Source: Streptomyces sp. NBC_01255 (GTDB lineage: Bacteria > Actinomycetota > Actinomycetes > Streptomycetales > Streptomycetaceae). From it: DNA of 64,000 nucleotides. Both the position numbers and the translations under genes were made by a program. The notes under the pieces were generated by a model. The model worked only from the letters and a program-made list of their open reading frames with translations. It was not told the DNA's origin and ran no database searches. The DNA lies in contig NZ_CP108474.1 in assembly GCF_036226445.1 (NCBI RefSeq), positions 6,758,001-6,822,000 of the forward strand, given 5' to 3'. Every line of letters begins with the position of its first letter. The first letter of the stretch is position 1. Below, piece after piece: positions 1-7,892 of this stretch.

Positions 1-762
1 GACGCCGCCACCAGCCTCGGCATGGGGATCGGGAGCCTCGCCTTCGACGCGCTGTGGAAGATCCCCGTGGTCGCGATCTACACCGCCGTCTACGAGCTGA
101 CCCCGCTCCGCGTCCCCGTCCTGTGGTGGACGATCCCGCTGATGCTGCTCGCACAGGACTTCTTCTACTACTGGCAGCACCGCGGACACCACGTCATCCG
201 CATCCTCTGGGCCTGCCACGTCGTCCACCACAGCAGCCGCAAGTTCAACCTCACCACCGCCCTGCGCCAGCCGTGGACCAGCGTGACCTCCTGGCCGTTC
301 TACCTGCCGATGATCGCCCTCGGCGTGCACCCGGCCGCCGTCGCCTTCTGCTACTCGGTCAACCTCGTCTACCAGTTCTGGATCCACACCGAGCGCGTCG
401 GGAAGCTGCCCCGGCCCTTCGAGTACGTCCTCAACACGCCCTCGCACCACCGCGTCCACCACGCCTCCCAGGGCGGCTACCTGGACCGGAACTTCGGCGG
501 CATCCTCATCGTCTGGGACCGGATGTTCGGCTCCTGGGTCGGCGAGACCGACCGGCCCGTCTACGGGCTCACCAAGAACATCGAGACGTACAACCCCCTG
601 CGCGTCGCCACCCACGAGTACGCCGCCATCGCCCGCGACGTCCGGTCCGCCGGCGACTGGCGCGAGCGGGCCGGCCGGGTCTTCCGCGGCCCGGGCTGGC
701 AGCCGGGACCCCCGCCGGAGCGGTCCCCGCAGACCGGTGCAGCGCCGGAGGCCGCCGCGTGA
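1..762 (+). CDS. Sterol desaturase / fatty acid hydroxylase superfamily protein, 5' end outside the window
   Basis: The frame is open from base 1, before the first internal ATG at 22, so the true start is probably upstream and the gene is 5'-partial. The visible part is a membrane protein with the histidine boxes of the di-iron fatty acid hydroxylase superfamily: QHRGHH (about base 175), HVVHH (about 220) and HRVHH (about 460), each within or next to hydrophobic segments. Members of this superfamily hydroxylate or desaturate lipid substrates at the membrane; the substrate here cannot be told. The tail after about base 690 is Pro/Arg-rich and probably disordered. The gene overlaps the next one by 4 bases, so the two are probably translationally coupled. 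Confidence 0.85.
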   Translation, partial: DAATSLGMGIGSLAFDALWKIPVVAIYTAVYELTPLRVPVLWWTIPLMLLAQDFFYYWQHRGHHVIRILWACHVVHHSSRKFNLTTALRQPWTSVTSWPFYLPMIALGVHPAAVAFCYSVNLVYQFWIHTERVGKLPRPFEYVLNTPSHHRVHHASQGGYLDRNFGGILIVWDRMFGSWVGETDRPVYGLTKNIETYNPLRVATHEYAAIARDVRSAGDWRERAGRVFRGPGWQPGPPPERSPQTGAAPEAAA

Positions 763-1448
763 GCACCGACCCGACGGCCGTCCGCGCCGCCTCGCCCGCC
801 TCGCCCGCCTCGGCGTCCTCGACCGTCTCCCGCGTCCTGCTCGCCGCCTTCGGCCTCGCCGCCGTCGTCGACCTGGGCTCGCTCCTCGCCGGAGCCGAGC
901 TAGGCCACCAGCTCGCCAAGCCGCTCCTGATGCCCCTGCTCGCCGCGTACGCCGTCACCAGAGGTGCCCCCAGGCTCCTGGTCGCCGCGCTCCTCTTCGG
1001 CTGGGGCGGCGACGTCTTCCTGCTCTCCGACGCCGACTGGGCCTTCCTCGTCGGCATGGGCTCCTTCGCCGGCGGACACGTCTGCTACCTGGTCCTGTTC
1101 GGCCGACGGCGTACGTCGACGCTCCTCGGCGCCGGATACGCGGCCGCCCTCGTCGGCACCGTCGCGCTCCTCTGGCCCGACCTCCCCGCCGACCTGCGGA
1201 TCCCCGTCGCCGGGTACTCGCTGCTCCTCACCGCGATGGCCTACCGCGCGAGCGCCCTCGGCCGCGCGGCCGGCCTGGGCGGCGCCCTGTTCCTGCTGTC
1301 CGACACCCTCATCGCCACCGGCGTCGCCGAGTGGCCCCAGCTGCCCGCGCCCGACTTCTGGGTCATGCTGACCTACATCGCGGCGCAGTACCTGCTGACC
1401 GTGGGAGTGCTCTCCGCGATGTACGGTGAACGTCGTACAACCGTCTGA
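759..1448 (+). CDS. YhhN family integral membrane protein (lysoplasmalogenase-like)
   Basis: The 229-residue protein starts at a GTG whose last two bases form the TGA of the gene before it. It consists almost entirely of hydrophobic helices (roughly seven or eight), with the GGDVFLL and LLSDT motifs typical of the YhhN family (human TMEM86 relatives, which cleave the vinyl-ether bond of lysoplasmalogens). About 25 Ala/Ser-rich residues precede the first helix. Coupling to a lipid hydroxylase gene suggests a shared role in lipid modification, which is inference. Streptomyces are not known for plasmalogens, so the true substrate may differ. Family assignment is fairly firm; enzymatic function is not. 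Confidence 0.8.
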   Translation: MSTDPTAVRAASPASPASASSTVSRVLLAAFGLAAVVDLGSLLAGAELGHQLAKPLLMPLLAAYAVTRGAPRLLVAALLFGWGGDVFLLSDADWAFLVGMGSFAGGHVCYLVLFGRRRTSTLLGAGYAAALVGTVALLWPDLPADLRIPVAGYSLLLTAMAYRASALGRAAGLGGALFLLSDTLIATGVAEWPQLPAPDFWVMLTYIAAQYLLTVGVLSAMYGERRTTV

Positions 1449-1466
1449 CAGCAAGGACCGCCCCCC

Positions 1467-2510
1467 ATGCGCGCCACCACCATCCACGCCCCGTTCGACA
1501 TGCGCGTGGAGGACGTGCCCGACCCGGTGATCCAGGACTCCACCGACGTCGTCCTCCGCGTCCTGCGCGCCTGCATCTGCGGCAGCGACCTGTGGGCCTA
1601 CCGCGGCGAGTCCGCCCGGCAGCCCGGCCAGCGCATCGGCCACGAGTTCCTCGGCATCGTCGAGGCGGCCGGCTCCGACGTCACCGGCTTCGCCGCCGGC
1701 GACCTCGTCGTCGCCCCCTTCGTCTGGTCCGACGGCACCTGCGAGTACTGCGCCGAGGGGCTCCAGACCTCCTGCCCGCGCGGCGGCTTCTGGGGCTCGG
1801 TCGGCTCCGACGGCGGCCAGGGCGAGGCCGTCCGCGTCCCCTTCGCCGACGGCACCCTCGTCAAGCTCCCCGCCGACGCCGCCTCCGACGACCACCTGCT
1901 GACCGCGCTGCTCGCCCTCTCCGACGTCATGGGCACCGGCCACCACGCCGCCCTCGGCGCGGGCGTGACGCGGGGCTCCACCGTCGCGGTCGTCGGCGAC
2001 GGCGCCGTCGGCCTCTGCGGGGTCCTCGCCGCCAAGCGCCTCGGCGCCGAGCGGATCATCGCCCTCGGCCGCCACACCGCCCGCACCGACATCGCCCGTG
2101 CCTTCGGCGCCACCGACGTCGTCGCCGAGCGCGGCGAGGCCGCCGAGGCCGCCGTCCGCGAACTCACCGGCGGCCAGGGCGCCCACGCCGTCATCGAGGC
2201 CGTCGGCACCGAGCAGTCCATGCGCACGGCCGTCGCCATCGCCCGCGACGGCGGCTCCATCGGCTACGTCGGCGTCCCGCACGGCAGCGGCACCGGCCTC
2301 GACCTCTCCGTCATGTTCGACCGGAACATCGCGCTGCGCGGCGGCGTCGCGCCGGTCCGCGCGTACATCCCGGAACTGCTCCCGGACGTCCTCGACGGCA
2401 CCATCGACCCGTCCCCGGTCTTCGACCTGACCGTCGGCCTCGACGGCGTCCCCGGCGGCTACAAGGCGATGGACGAGCGCACCGCGCTCAAGGTCCTCGT
2501 CAAGCCGTAG
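1467..2510 (+). CDS. Zinc-dependent medium-chain alcohol dehydrogenase
   Basis: The 347-residue protein belongs to the MDR superfamily. The catalytic zinc ligands are visible as Cys38 (CICGSD) and His59-Glu60 (GHEFLG). The structural-zinc loop keeps Cys92, Cys95 and Cys103, and I see no clear fourth cysteine. A Rossmann NAD(P)-binding region follows (VAVVGDGAVGL, about residues 172-182). It should oxidise or reduce an alcohol/aldehyde or polyol in the cytosol. The gene lies 18 bases after the YhhN gene and may be co-transcribed with it. Its last 11 bases overlap the end of the convergent CoA-transferase gene. The substrate cannot be predicted. Confidence 0.88.
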   Translation: MRATTIHAPFDMRVEDVPDPVIQDSTDVVLRVLRACICGSDLWAYRGESARQPGQRIGHEFLGIVEAAGSDVTGFAAGDLVVAPFVWSDGTCEYCAEGLQTSCPRGGFWGSVGSDGGQGEAVRVPFADGTLVKLPADAASDDHLLTALLALSDVMGTGHHAALGAGVTRGSTVAVVGDGAVGLCGVLAAKRLGAERIIALGRHTARTDIARAFGATDVVAERGEAAEAAVRELTGGQGAHAVIEAVGTEQSMRTAVAIARDGGSIGYVGVPHGSGTGLDLSVMFDRNIALRGGVAPVRAYIPELLPDVLDGTIDPSPVFDLTVGLDGVPGGYKAMDERTALKVLVKP

Positions 2511-3798
2511 TCCAGACAGGGGCATCGGCCCCCGCGACGCCCGGCGGGCGCGACCAGCCCGCCGGGCCGCCCTCGTACGACACCGGCGACAGCGCGTGCC
2601 GGAGCCGCCCCAGCGGGCCGTCCGTCTCGGTGACGTACCGCCCGGGCTCGTACCGCGGCAGCCCGTGCGTCAGCCAGTGCCCCGTCTGCGCGAGCGCCAG
2701 GCGTACGAGCCGGGTGCCGCCGTCCCGGTCCTGCTCGGTCAGCGAGCGCAGCACGGCCGCCGCGAGCAGATAGCCCGTGCCGTGGTCCAGGGCCTGCGCC
2801 GGGAGCGCCCCCGGCTCCTCCGCCGAGCCCTCGGTCACGGCGATCCCGGTCGCCACCTGCACCAGACTGTCGAAGCCGCGCCGCCCGCCCCAGGGGCCGT
2901 AGTCGCCCCAGGCCGACAGTCGCGCGGTCACGAGGCCGGGCCGGTCGAGGCCGAAGCGGTCGAGCGCGCCCGGCCGGTAGCCCGTGACCAGGACATCGGC
3001 CGCTTCCAGCAGCTCGTCGAAGGTACGGCGGTCCGACGGGCGGTCCAGGTCGAGGGCGGCGGTCCGCTTCCCGACGTCCGTGTCCGCGTGCTGGTCCGGC
3101 AGTTCGGGGTTGGCCGGCGGATCGATCCGCAGCACGTCCGCGCCGAGCAGCGCCAGCGTCCGGGTCGCGACGGGCCCGGCGATCACCCGGGTCAGATCGA
3201 GCACCCGCAGGGGACCCGAGCGGCGCCGCGGCGGGGCGTCGTCGAGCCGCTCCCGGGTCAGCAGCGGCCGCGCGGCCACCTCCCGGCCCTGCGCGTGCTC
3301 CGCCCACTCCCCGGGCGTGCGCAGGGCGACGGCCAGGCCCCCGGCCGCGTACACGGCGCTCTCCACCTCGGCGGACGTCCGCTCGCCGATCGCCGCCGCG
3401 ACCGCCTCGACGGAGTCGGGGGTGCCGAGGGCGGCGAGCAACGCCGCCCGGTGGTGGGGGTAGTTGGCGTGCGTACGGACCCAGCCGTCCTTCGTCCGCC
3501 AGAACCGCGACAGCGGCGCGAAGCTCACCGGCGCCCGCCCGTCGACCCGCAGATGGCGCTCGCTCACGAAGGCGGTGGCGACGGCCCCGTCGTCCACCCG
3601 CACGGGCCCGGGCAGCCCGGCCCGCTCGACGGCCGCGAGCCCGGCGACCGCGACCGCGGCCCGGGCCAGATCCATCACGGGCAGCCGCGCGGGCAGCAGC
3701 CCGGACGTCCCGCCGTACTCCACGCGGTCCACCAGGGCGGGATCGCCGCCGAGGGCCGACCAGAGCAACTCCGTACCGGAACGCACTGTGTTGTCCAT
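2500..3798 (-). CDS. Family III CoA-transferase (CaiB/BaiF), with apparently rearranged domain order
   Basis: The 432-residue protein starts at the ATG ending at 3798; a longer open frame upstream lacks support. The hallmark start of the large CaiB domain, RVLDLTRVIAGP, sits at residues 198-209 rather than at the N-terminus. Residues about 95-175 (SRFWRTKDGW ... TPGEWAEH) resemble the small domain that normally comes later. The protein therefore looks circularly permuted, or carries a degenerate first half. Family members move CoA between organic acids or racemise 2-methylacyl-CoAs. A 15-base inverted repeat lies just upstream of the start, suggesting a local repressor. The substrate is unknown. 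Confidence 0.8.
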   Translation of the reverse strand: MDNTVRSGTELLWSALGGDPALVDRVEYGGTSGLLPARLPVMDLARAAVAVAGLAAVERAGLPGPVRVDDGAVATAFVSERHLRVDGRAPVSFAPLSRFWRTKDGWVRTHANYPHHRAALLAALGTPDSVEAVAAAIGERTSAEVESAVYAAGGLAVALRTPGEWAEHAQGREVAARPLLTRERLDDAPPRRRSGPLRVLDLTRVIAGPVATRTLALLGADVLRIDPPANPELPDQHADTDVGKRTAALDLDRPSDRRTFDELLEAADVLVTGYRPGALDRFGLDRPGLVTARLSAWGDYGPWGGRRGFDSLVQVATGIAVTEGSAEEPGALPAQALDHGTGYLLAAAVLRSLTEQDRDGGTRLVRLALAQTGHWLTHGLPRYEPGRYVTETDGPLGRLRHALSPVSYEGGPAGWSRPPGVAGADAPVWTTA

Positions 3799-3808
3799 GA
3801 CGACACTA

Positions 3809-3823
3809 TGGCACTCAGTGCCA
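3809..3823 (-). promoter_or_regulatory. Palindromic operator candidate upstream of the CoA-transferase gene
   Basis: TGGCACT-C-AGTGCCA is a perfect 7+1+7 inverted repeat ending 11 bases before the CoA-transferase ATG. Its size and symmetry suit a TetR-type dimer. No regulator gene is adjacent, so the cognate protein would be encoded elsewhere. Confidence 0.5.
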
Positions 3824-3836
3824 CGCGAATCGCGAA

Positions 3837-3868
3837 GGGCCCTGGTGTGGCACACCCCACCAGGGCCC
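3837..3868 (-). terminator. Intrinsic terminator of the subtilase gene
   Basis: An 11-bp perfect stem (GGGCCCTGGTG at 3837-3847, CACCAGGGCCC at 3858-3868) with a 10-base loop lies between the 3' end of the minus-strand protease gene and the start of the next minus-strand gene. Confidence 0.75.
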
Positions 3869-3889
3869 TCCGTCAAGCACACGCGGTGA

Positions 3890-5428
3890 CTACCGGCGGA
3901 CGGCGTCCAGCGCGTCGATCAGACCGGCCCCGTAGAAGCCGTTCTTGTTCTTGCCACCCTCGCAGACGGCGTCGATCTTGCCGTCGCCCTCGATGTCGTA
4001 CGGGTTGGTGCAGGCGCGGTCGTCGGCCTGCGCGTACAGCAGCGCCTTGAGGGCCGCCGGGGACGCGTAGGGGTGCGTCGACTTGATCAGCGCGAGGACG
4101 CCCGCCGCGTGCGGCGAGGCCATCGACGTGCCGGCCTTGTAGTTGTAGCCGCCGTTGACCGTGGTCGACAGGATGCGGCCGTTGACCGCCGGGGCGTCCG
4201 GCGTCTGGTACTCGGTGCGGTCACCGCCGGGGGCGGCGATGTCGATCACGCCGAGACCGTAGTTGGAGTAGGACGCCTTGAGGTCCTTGGCTCCGGTCGC
4301 GGAGACCGTGACGACGCCCGGCAGCATGGCCGGGTAGTCCAGGCACTCCTTCGGGTCGATGACCCGGTCGCCCGGCGTGGTGTCGTTCGGGCTGCTGTTG
4401 TCGACGATCGAGTCGGCCGCGAGGTCGAACTTCGAGTTGCCGGCCGCCGCCACGTTGACCGTGCCCTTGCGCTCCGCGTAGCGGGTCGCACGGGTGACCG
4501 CCTCGATGAGGGCCTTCTGGTCCTCGTCGTTCTTGCAGGCGAACATCCACGGGTCGGTGTAGTAGCTGTTGTTCGTGATCTCGACGCCCTGCTCGGCCGC
4601 CCACATGAAGCCGCAGACCACGGCCTCGGTGTAGAAGAAGCCGTCCGGGGTGGACACCTTGATGCCGGAGACCTTGACGCCCGGGGCGACACCGGTGATG
4701 CCGACGCCGTTCTTGGCGGCGGCGATCGTGCCGGCGACGTGCGTGCCGTGGTCGCTCTCGCCCGGGTTCGGGCGCCACGAGCCGGCGGTGGTGTCCGGCT
4801 TGCCGGTCACACAGTTGGCGGAGGCCTTGACGTCGAAGTTCGGCGCCAGGTCCGGGTGCGTGTCGTCGACGCCCGTGTCGATGACGGCGACGGTCACGCG
4901 CTTGCTGCCCAGCGTCTTCTGGTGGGCCTTGTCCGCCTTGATGGCGGGCAGGTCCCACTGCAGGGGCTCCAGCGGGTCCTGCGCGTCCGTGGCGTTGGCC
5001 GCGGCGGCCTTGGCCTCGGCCGCGGACAGCGTCTGCGCGCCCTCGTCGACGGAAGTGTCGGTCTGGACGGACAGGGGGGCGGTACGGGTCGAACCGGCCG
5101 ACACCACGCCACGCGCCTGACGGATCGTCTTCGCGAACTCGGGGTTCTGCGAGTGGACGACTATCACGCCTATCTGGTCGTACGAGATGACCACCTCGCC
5201 GCCCGCGGCGGCGATCGCCTTCTTCACCGAGGCCGCGGTCCAGCGGCCCCCCGCGACGTTGACGACGTACGAGAGCTTCGGCCCGTTCGTCGCTACGGCT
5301 GCGGCCGGGGCATCACTCAGATCCGCGGCGGAGGCGGCGCCGGAGGGAAGGAAGCCGAGCGAGGCCGTGAGCGCGAGACCAACCGGCAGAGCAAGAGCTC
5401 GGCCGCGCCTCGATCCCAGATGAGCCAT
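3890..5428 (-). CDS. Secreted S8 family subtilisin-like serine protease
   Basis: The 512-residue preproprotein begins with a Sec signal peptide (basic RRGR, hydrophobic core, AASAA cleavage region near residue 34). A pro-region resembling inhibitor I9 (about 50-150) follows, then the peptidase S8 domain. The catalytic triad is visible: Asp184 (AVIDTGVDD), His227 (DHGTHVAGT) and Ser435 (GTSMASPH), with oxyanion Asn331 (AAGNS). The C-terminus ends soon after the fold, with no added binding domain. It should be an exported, self-activated endopeptidase for extracellular protein breakdown. It stands alone, with a terminator behind and a divergent promoter region of about 270 bp in front. Confidence 0.95.
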   Translation of the reverse strand: MAHLGSRRGRALALPVGLALTASLGFLPSGAASAADLSDAPAAAVATNGPKLSYVVNVAGGRWTAASVKKAIAAAGGEVVISYDQIGVIVVHSQNPEFAKTIRQARGVVSAGSTRTAPLSVQTDTSVDEGAQTLSAAEAKAAAANATDAQDPLEPLQWDLPAIKADKAHQKTLGSKRVTVAVIDTGVDDTHPDLAPNFDVKASANCVTGKPDTTAGSWRPNPGESDHGTHVAGTIAAAKNGVGITGVAPGVKVSGIKVSTPDGFFYTEAVVCGFMWAAEQGVEITNNSYYTDPWMFACKNDEDQKALIEAVTRATRYAERKGTVNVAAAGNSKFDLAADSIVDNSSPNDTTPGDRVIDPKECLDYPAMLPGVVTVSATGAKDLKASYSNYGLGVIDIAAPGGDRTEYQTPDAPAVNGRILSTTVNGGYNYKAGTSMASPHAAGVLALIKSTHPYASPAALKALLYAQADDRACTNPYDIEGDGKIDAVCEGGKNKNGFYGAGLIDALDAVRR

Positions 5429-5540
5429 GGGTTCTCCACATCATCCGTATGTACTGCCCTCGCGCGGGTTTGCGCGCGGACAGGTGCATGACGAGTGAAG
5501 CTATCGCTGATCTTCCCGGTCCTTCAATGAGTTGAGAAGA

Positions 5541-5550
5541 CTTCATGAAG
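5541..5550. promoter_or_regulatory. Short palindrome in the subtilase/symporter divergent region
   Basis: CTTCATGAAG is a perfect 10-base palindrome in the only AT-richer stretch of the 272-bp region between the divergent protease and DUF485 genes. It is a possible operator; there is no further evidence. Confidence 0.25.
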
Positions 5551-5700
5551 ATCTGTGCGAATAAATCCCCCGCATGAACCACTTCGCTTCCGGCTCCGTG
5601 CCGTTGGACAGGGGAGGGGCTCCGCCCGGAGCCCCCGTTCCCGCCCCCTGGTGAGGCCCCCTTGACCATGCCGTCCGTCCCCGCGTCACGAGGAGATTCC

Positions 5701-6075
5701 GTGGCTACCGAAGCACCGCCGCCGCCCAGAAACGGAACGGCGACCGACCGCGGTCCCGTGCCGCCCACGACGGAGCAGTTCGTCGAGGTGCAGGAAGGTG
5801 CGGAGTTCGGCGAACTGCGCCGTACGTACCGCTCCTTCGCCTTCCCCCTCACCCTCGCCTTCATCGCCTGGTACCTGCTCTACGTGCTGCTCTCCAACTA
5901 CGCGGGCGACTTCATGGGCACCAAGCTCTTCGGCAACATCAACGTGGCGCTGGTCCTGGGCCTCGGTCAGTTCCTGACCACCTTCCTCATCGCCTGGCTC
6001 TACTCGCGGCACGCCGCGAACCGTCTCGACCCCCGGGCCGAGGCCATCCGGAACCGTTTGGAGGGCGACGCATGA
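5701..6075 (+). CDS. DUF485 small membrane protein (YjcH-like)
   Basis: I chose the GTG at 5701 because AGGAG lies at 5691-5695 with 5-base spacing; an earlier TTG/ATG would add 13 residues without a ribosome site. The 124-residue protein has a soluble Pro-rich N-terminus, then two transmembrane helices (FPLTLAFIAWYLLYVLLS and ALVLGLGQFLTTFLIAWLYS), the DUF485 pattern. Members are nearly always encoded just before acetate/solute sodium symporters, as here with an ATGA overlap, and are thought to assist that transporter. The role is inferred from this linkage. Confidence 0.88.
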   Translation: MATEAPPPPRNGTATDRGPVPPTTEQFVEVQEGAEFGELRRTYRSFAFPLTLAFIAWYLLYVLLSNYAGDFMGTKLFGNINVALVLGLGQFLTTFLIAWLYSRHAANRLDPRAEAIRNRLEGDA

Positions 6076-7712
6076 GAACCACCGTCCTGCTCGCGGCGGG
6101 CAACGCCACCAGCGAGCACCGGCCGCTGATCATCGCCCTCTTCGGGGCCTTCGTCATCGCCACCCTGGTCATCACCGTCTGGGCCGGCCGCCAGACCCGC
6201 AGCGCCGCCGACTTCTACGCCGGCGGCGGCCAGTTCACCGGCTTCCAGAACGGCCTCGCGATCTCCGGCGACTACATGTCCGCCGCGTCCTTCCTCGGCA
6301 TCAGCGGCGCCATCGCCCTCTACGGCTACGACGGCTTCCTCTACTCGATCGGCTTCCTGGTCGCCTGGCTCGTCGCCCTGCTCCTGGTCGCCGAACCGCT
6401 GCGCAACTCCGGCCGCTTCACCATGGGCGACGTCCTCGCCTACCGGATGCGCCAGCGGCCCGTCAGGACCGCCGCCGGCACCTCGACCATCGTCGTCTCG
6501 ATCTTCTACCTGCTCGCCCAGATGGCGGGCGCCGGCGTCCTCGTCTCGCTGCTGCTCGGCATCACCAGCGACGGCGGCAAGATCGCGATCGTCGCCCTCG
6601 TCGGCCTCCTGATGATCGTGTACGTGACGATCGGCGGCATGAAGGGCACCACCTGGGTGCAGATGGTGAAGGCCGTCCTGCTCATCGCGGGCACGCTCCT
6701 CATCACCTTCCTCATCCTGCTGAAGTTCGACTTCAACCTCTCGCAGCTGCTCGGCGCCGCCGCCACCAACAGCGGCAAGGGCGACGCGTTCCTGGAGCCC
6801 GGCCTCAAGTACGGCGCATCCAGCCTCTCGAAGCTGGACTTCCTCTCGCTCGGCATCGCGCTGGTCCTCGGCACCGCCGGCCTGCCGCACATCCTGATCC
6901 GCTTCTACACGGTGCCGACCGCCCAGGCGGCCCGTAAGTCGGTGAACTGGGCCATCGGCATCATCGGCGCCTTCTACCTGATGACGATCGTCCTCGGCTT
7001 CGGCGCCGCCGCCCTGCTCAGCGGCGACACGATCAAGGCGTCCAACAAGGCGGGCAACACGGCGGCCCCGCTCACCGCCCTGGAGGTCGGCGGCGGTGCC
7101 GGCTCCACCGGCGGCGCGATCCTCCTCGCCGTCATCTCCGCCGTCGCGTTCGCCACCATCCTCGCCGTGGTCGCCGGTCTGACCCTCGCCTCGTCCTCGT
7201 CGTTCGCGCACGACATCTACGCGAACGTGATCAAGCGCGGGAAGGCCACCGAGAAGGAGGAGATGCGGGCCGCCCGCTGGTCGACCGTCCTCATCGGCAT
7301 CGTGTCGATCGCGCTCGGCGCCCTCGCCCGCGACCTCAACGTCGCCGGCCTCGTCGCCCTCGCCTTCGCGGTCGCCGCCTCGGCCAACCTGCCGACGATC
7401 CTCTACTCGCTCTTCTGGAAGCGCTTCACCACCCAGGGCGCGCTCTGGTCGATCTACGGCGGACTGATCTCCTCCGTGGTCCTCGTCCTCTTCTCGCCGG
7501 TCGTCTCCGGCGGACCGGCCTCGATGTTCAAGGGCGTGGACTTCCACTGGTTCCCGCTGGAGAACCCCGGCCTCGTCTCGATCCCCCTCGGCTTCCTCCT
7601 CGGCTGGCTCGGCTCGCTCCTCTCCAAGGAGGAGCCGGACGCCGGCAAGTACGCGGAGCTGGAGGTCAAGTCGCTCACCGGCGTCGGGGTGGCCGCCGCG
7701 GTCAAGCACTGA
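6072..7712 (+). CDS. actP: Solute:sodium symporter, acetate/monocarboxylate type
   Basis: The 546-residue polytopic membrane protein has the length and about 13 helices of the SSS family. Family motifs include the N-terminal AADFYAGG, the GDYMSAASFLG segment and the G-L-PHILIRFYTV stretch around residue 275, all typical of ActP/MctC-type cation:acetate symporters. It would import acetate, pyruvate or related short acids with Na+ or H+. It overlaps the DUF485 gene by 4 bases, the standard two-gene operon. Three tandem AAGCACTG octamers span its stop codon. The symbol follows family resemblance; the exact substrate is inference. Confidence 0.88.
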   Translation: MRTTVLLAAGNATSEHRPLIIALFGAFVIATLVITVWAGRQTRSAADFYAGGGQFTGFQNGLAISGDYMSAASFLGISGAIALYGYDGFLYSIGFLVAWLVALLLVAEPLRNSGRFTMGDVLAYRMRQRPVRTAAGTSTIVVSIFYLLAQMAGAGVLVSLLLGITSDGGKIAIVALVGLLMIVYVTIGGMKGTTWVQMVKAVLLIAGTLLITFLILLKFDFNLSQLLGAAATNSGKGDAFLEPGLKYGASSLSKLDFLSLGIALVLGTAGLPHILIRFYTVPTAQAARKSVNWAIGIIGAFYLMTIVLGFGAAALLSGDTIKASNKAGNTAAPLTALEVGGGAGSTGGAILLAVISAVAFATILAVVAGLTLASSSSFAHDIYANVIKRGKATEKEEMRAARWSTVLIGIVSIALGALARDLNVAGLVALAFAVAASANLPTILYSLFWKRFTTQGALWSIYGGLISSVVLVLFSPVVSGGPASMFKGVDFHWFPLENPGLVSIPLGFLLGWLGSLLSKEEPDAGKYAELEVKSLTGVGVAAAVKH

Positions 7713-7727
7713 AGCACTGAAGCACTG
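7704..7727 (+). repeat. Triple octamer repeat across the symporter stop codon
   Basis: AAGCACTG occurs three times head-to-tail. The first copy contains the symporter's TGA, and the later copies place TGA in the two other registers (8-base steps), so every frame is closed here. It is probably slippage-derived. Confidence 0.6.
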
Positions 7728-7768
7728 ACCGGAGCGCAGCGGACCGTATACGTTCCGCAGCGATCCGC

Positions 7769-7800
7769 CGGCCGCGTCGTAGGGTTCTACGACGCGGCCG
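7769..7800 (+). terminator. Terminator hairpin after the symporter operon
   Basis: A 14-bp perfect stem (CGGCCGCGTCGTAG / CTACGACGCGGCCG) with a GGTT loop lies between the symporter and moaA. There is no T-tract, as is common in high-GC actinomycetes. Confidence 0.75.
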
Positions 7801-7892
7801 CGCCGGTCCCGTGACAATCTGCCCTGCTCGTTGTCCGTGGGCTCACGTAGTCTCGAACCACACGTATCCGCAAGACGGGGAGGGGGCCCACA

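Noticed and set aside
7801..7892. Molybdenum-cofactor riboswitch upstream of moaA
   Set aside because: The gap is too short for the full motif and no matching stems were seen.
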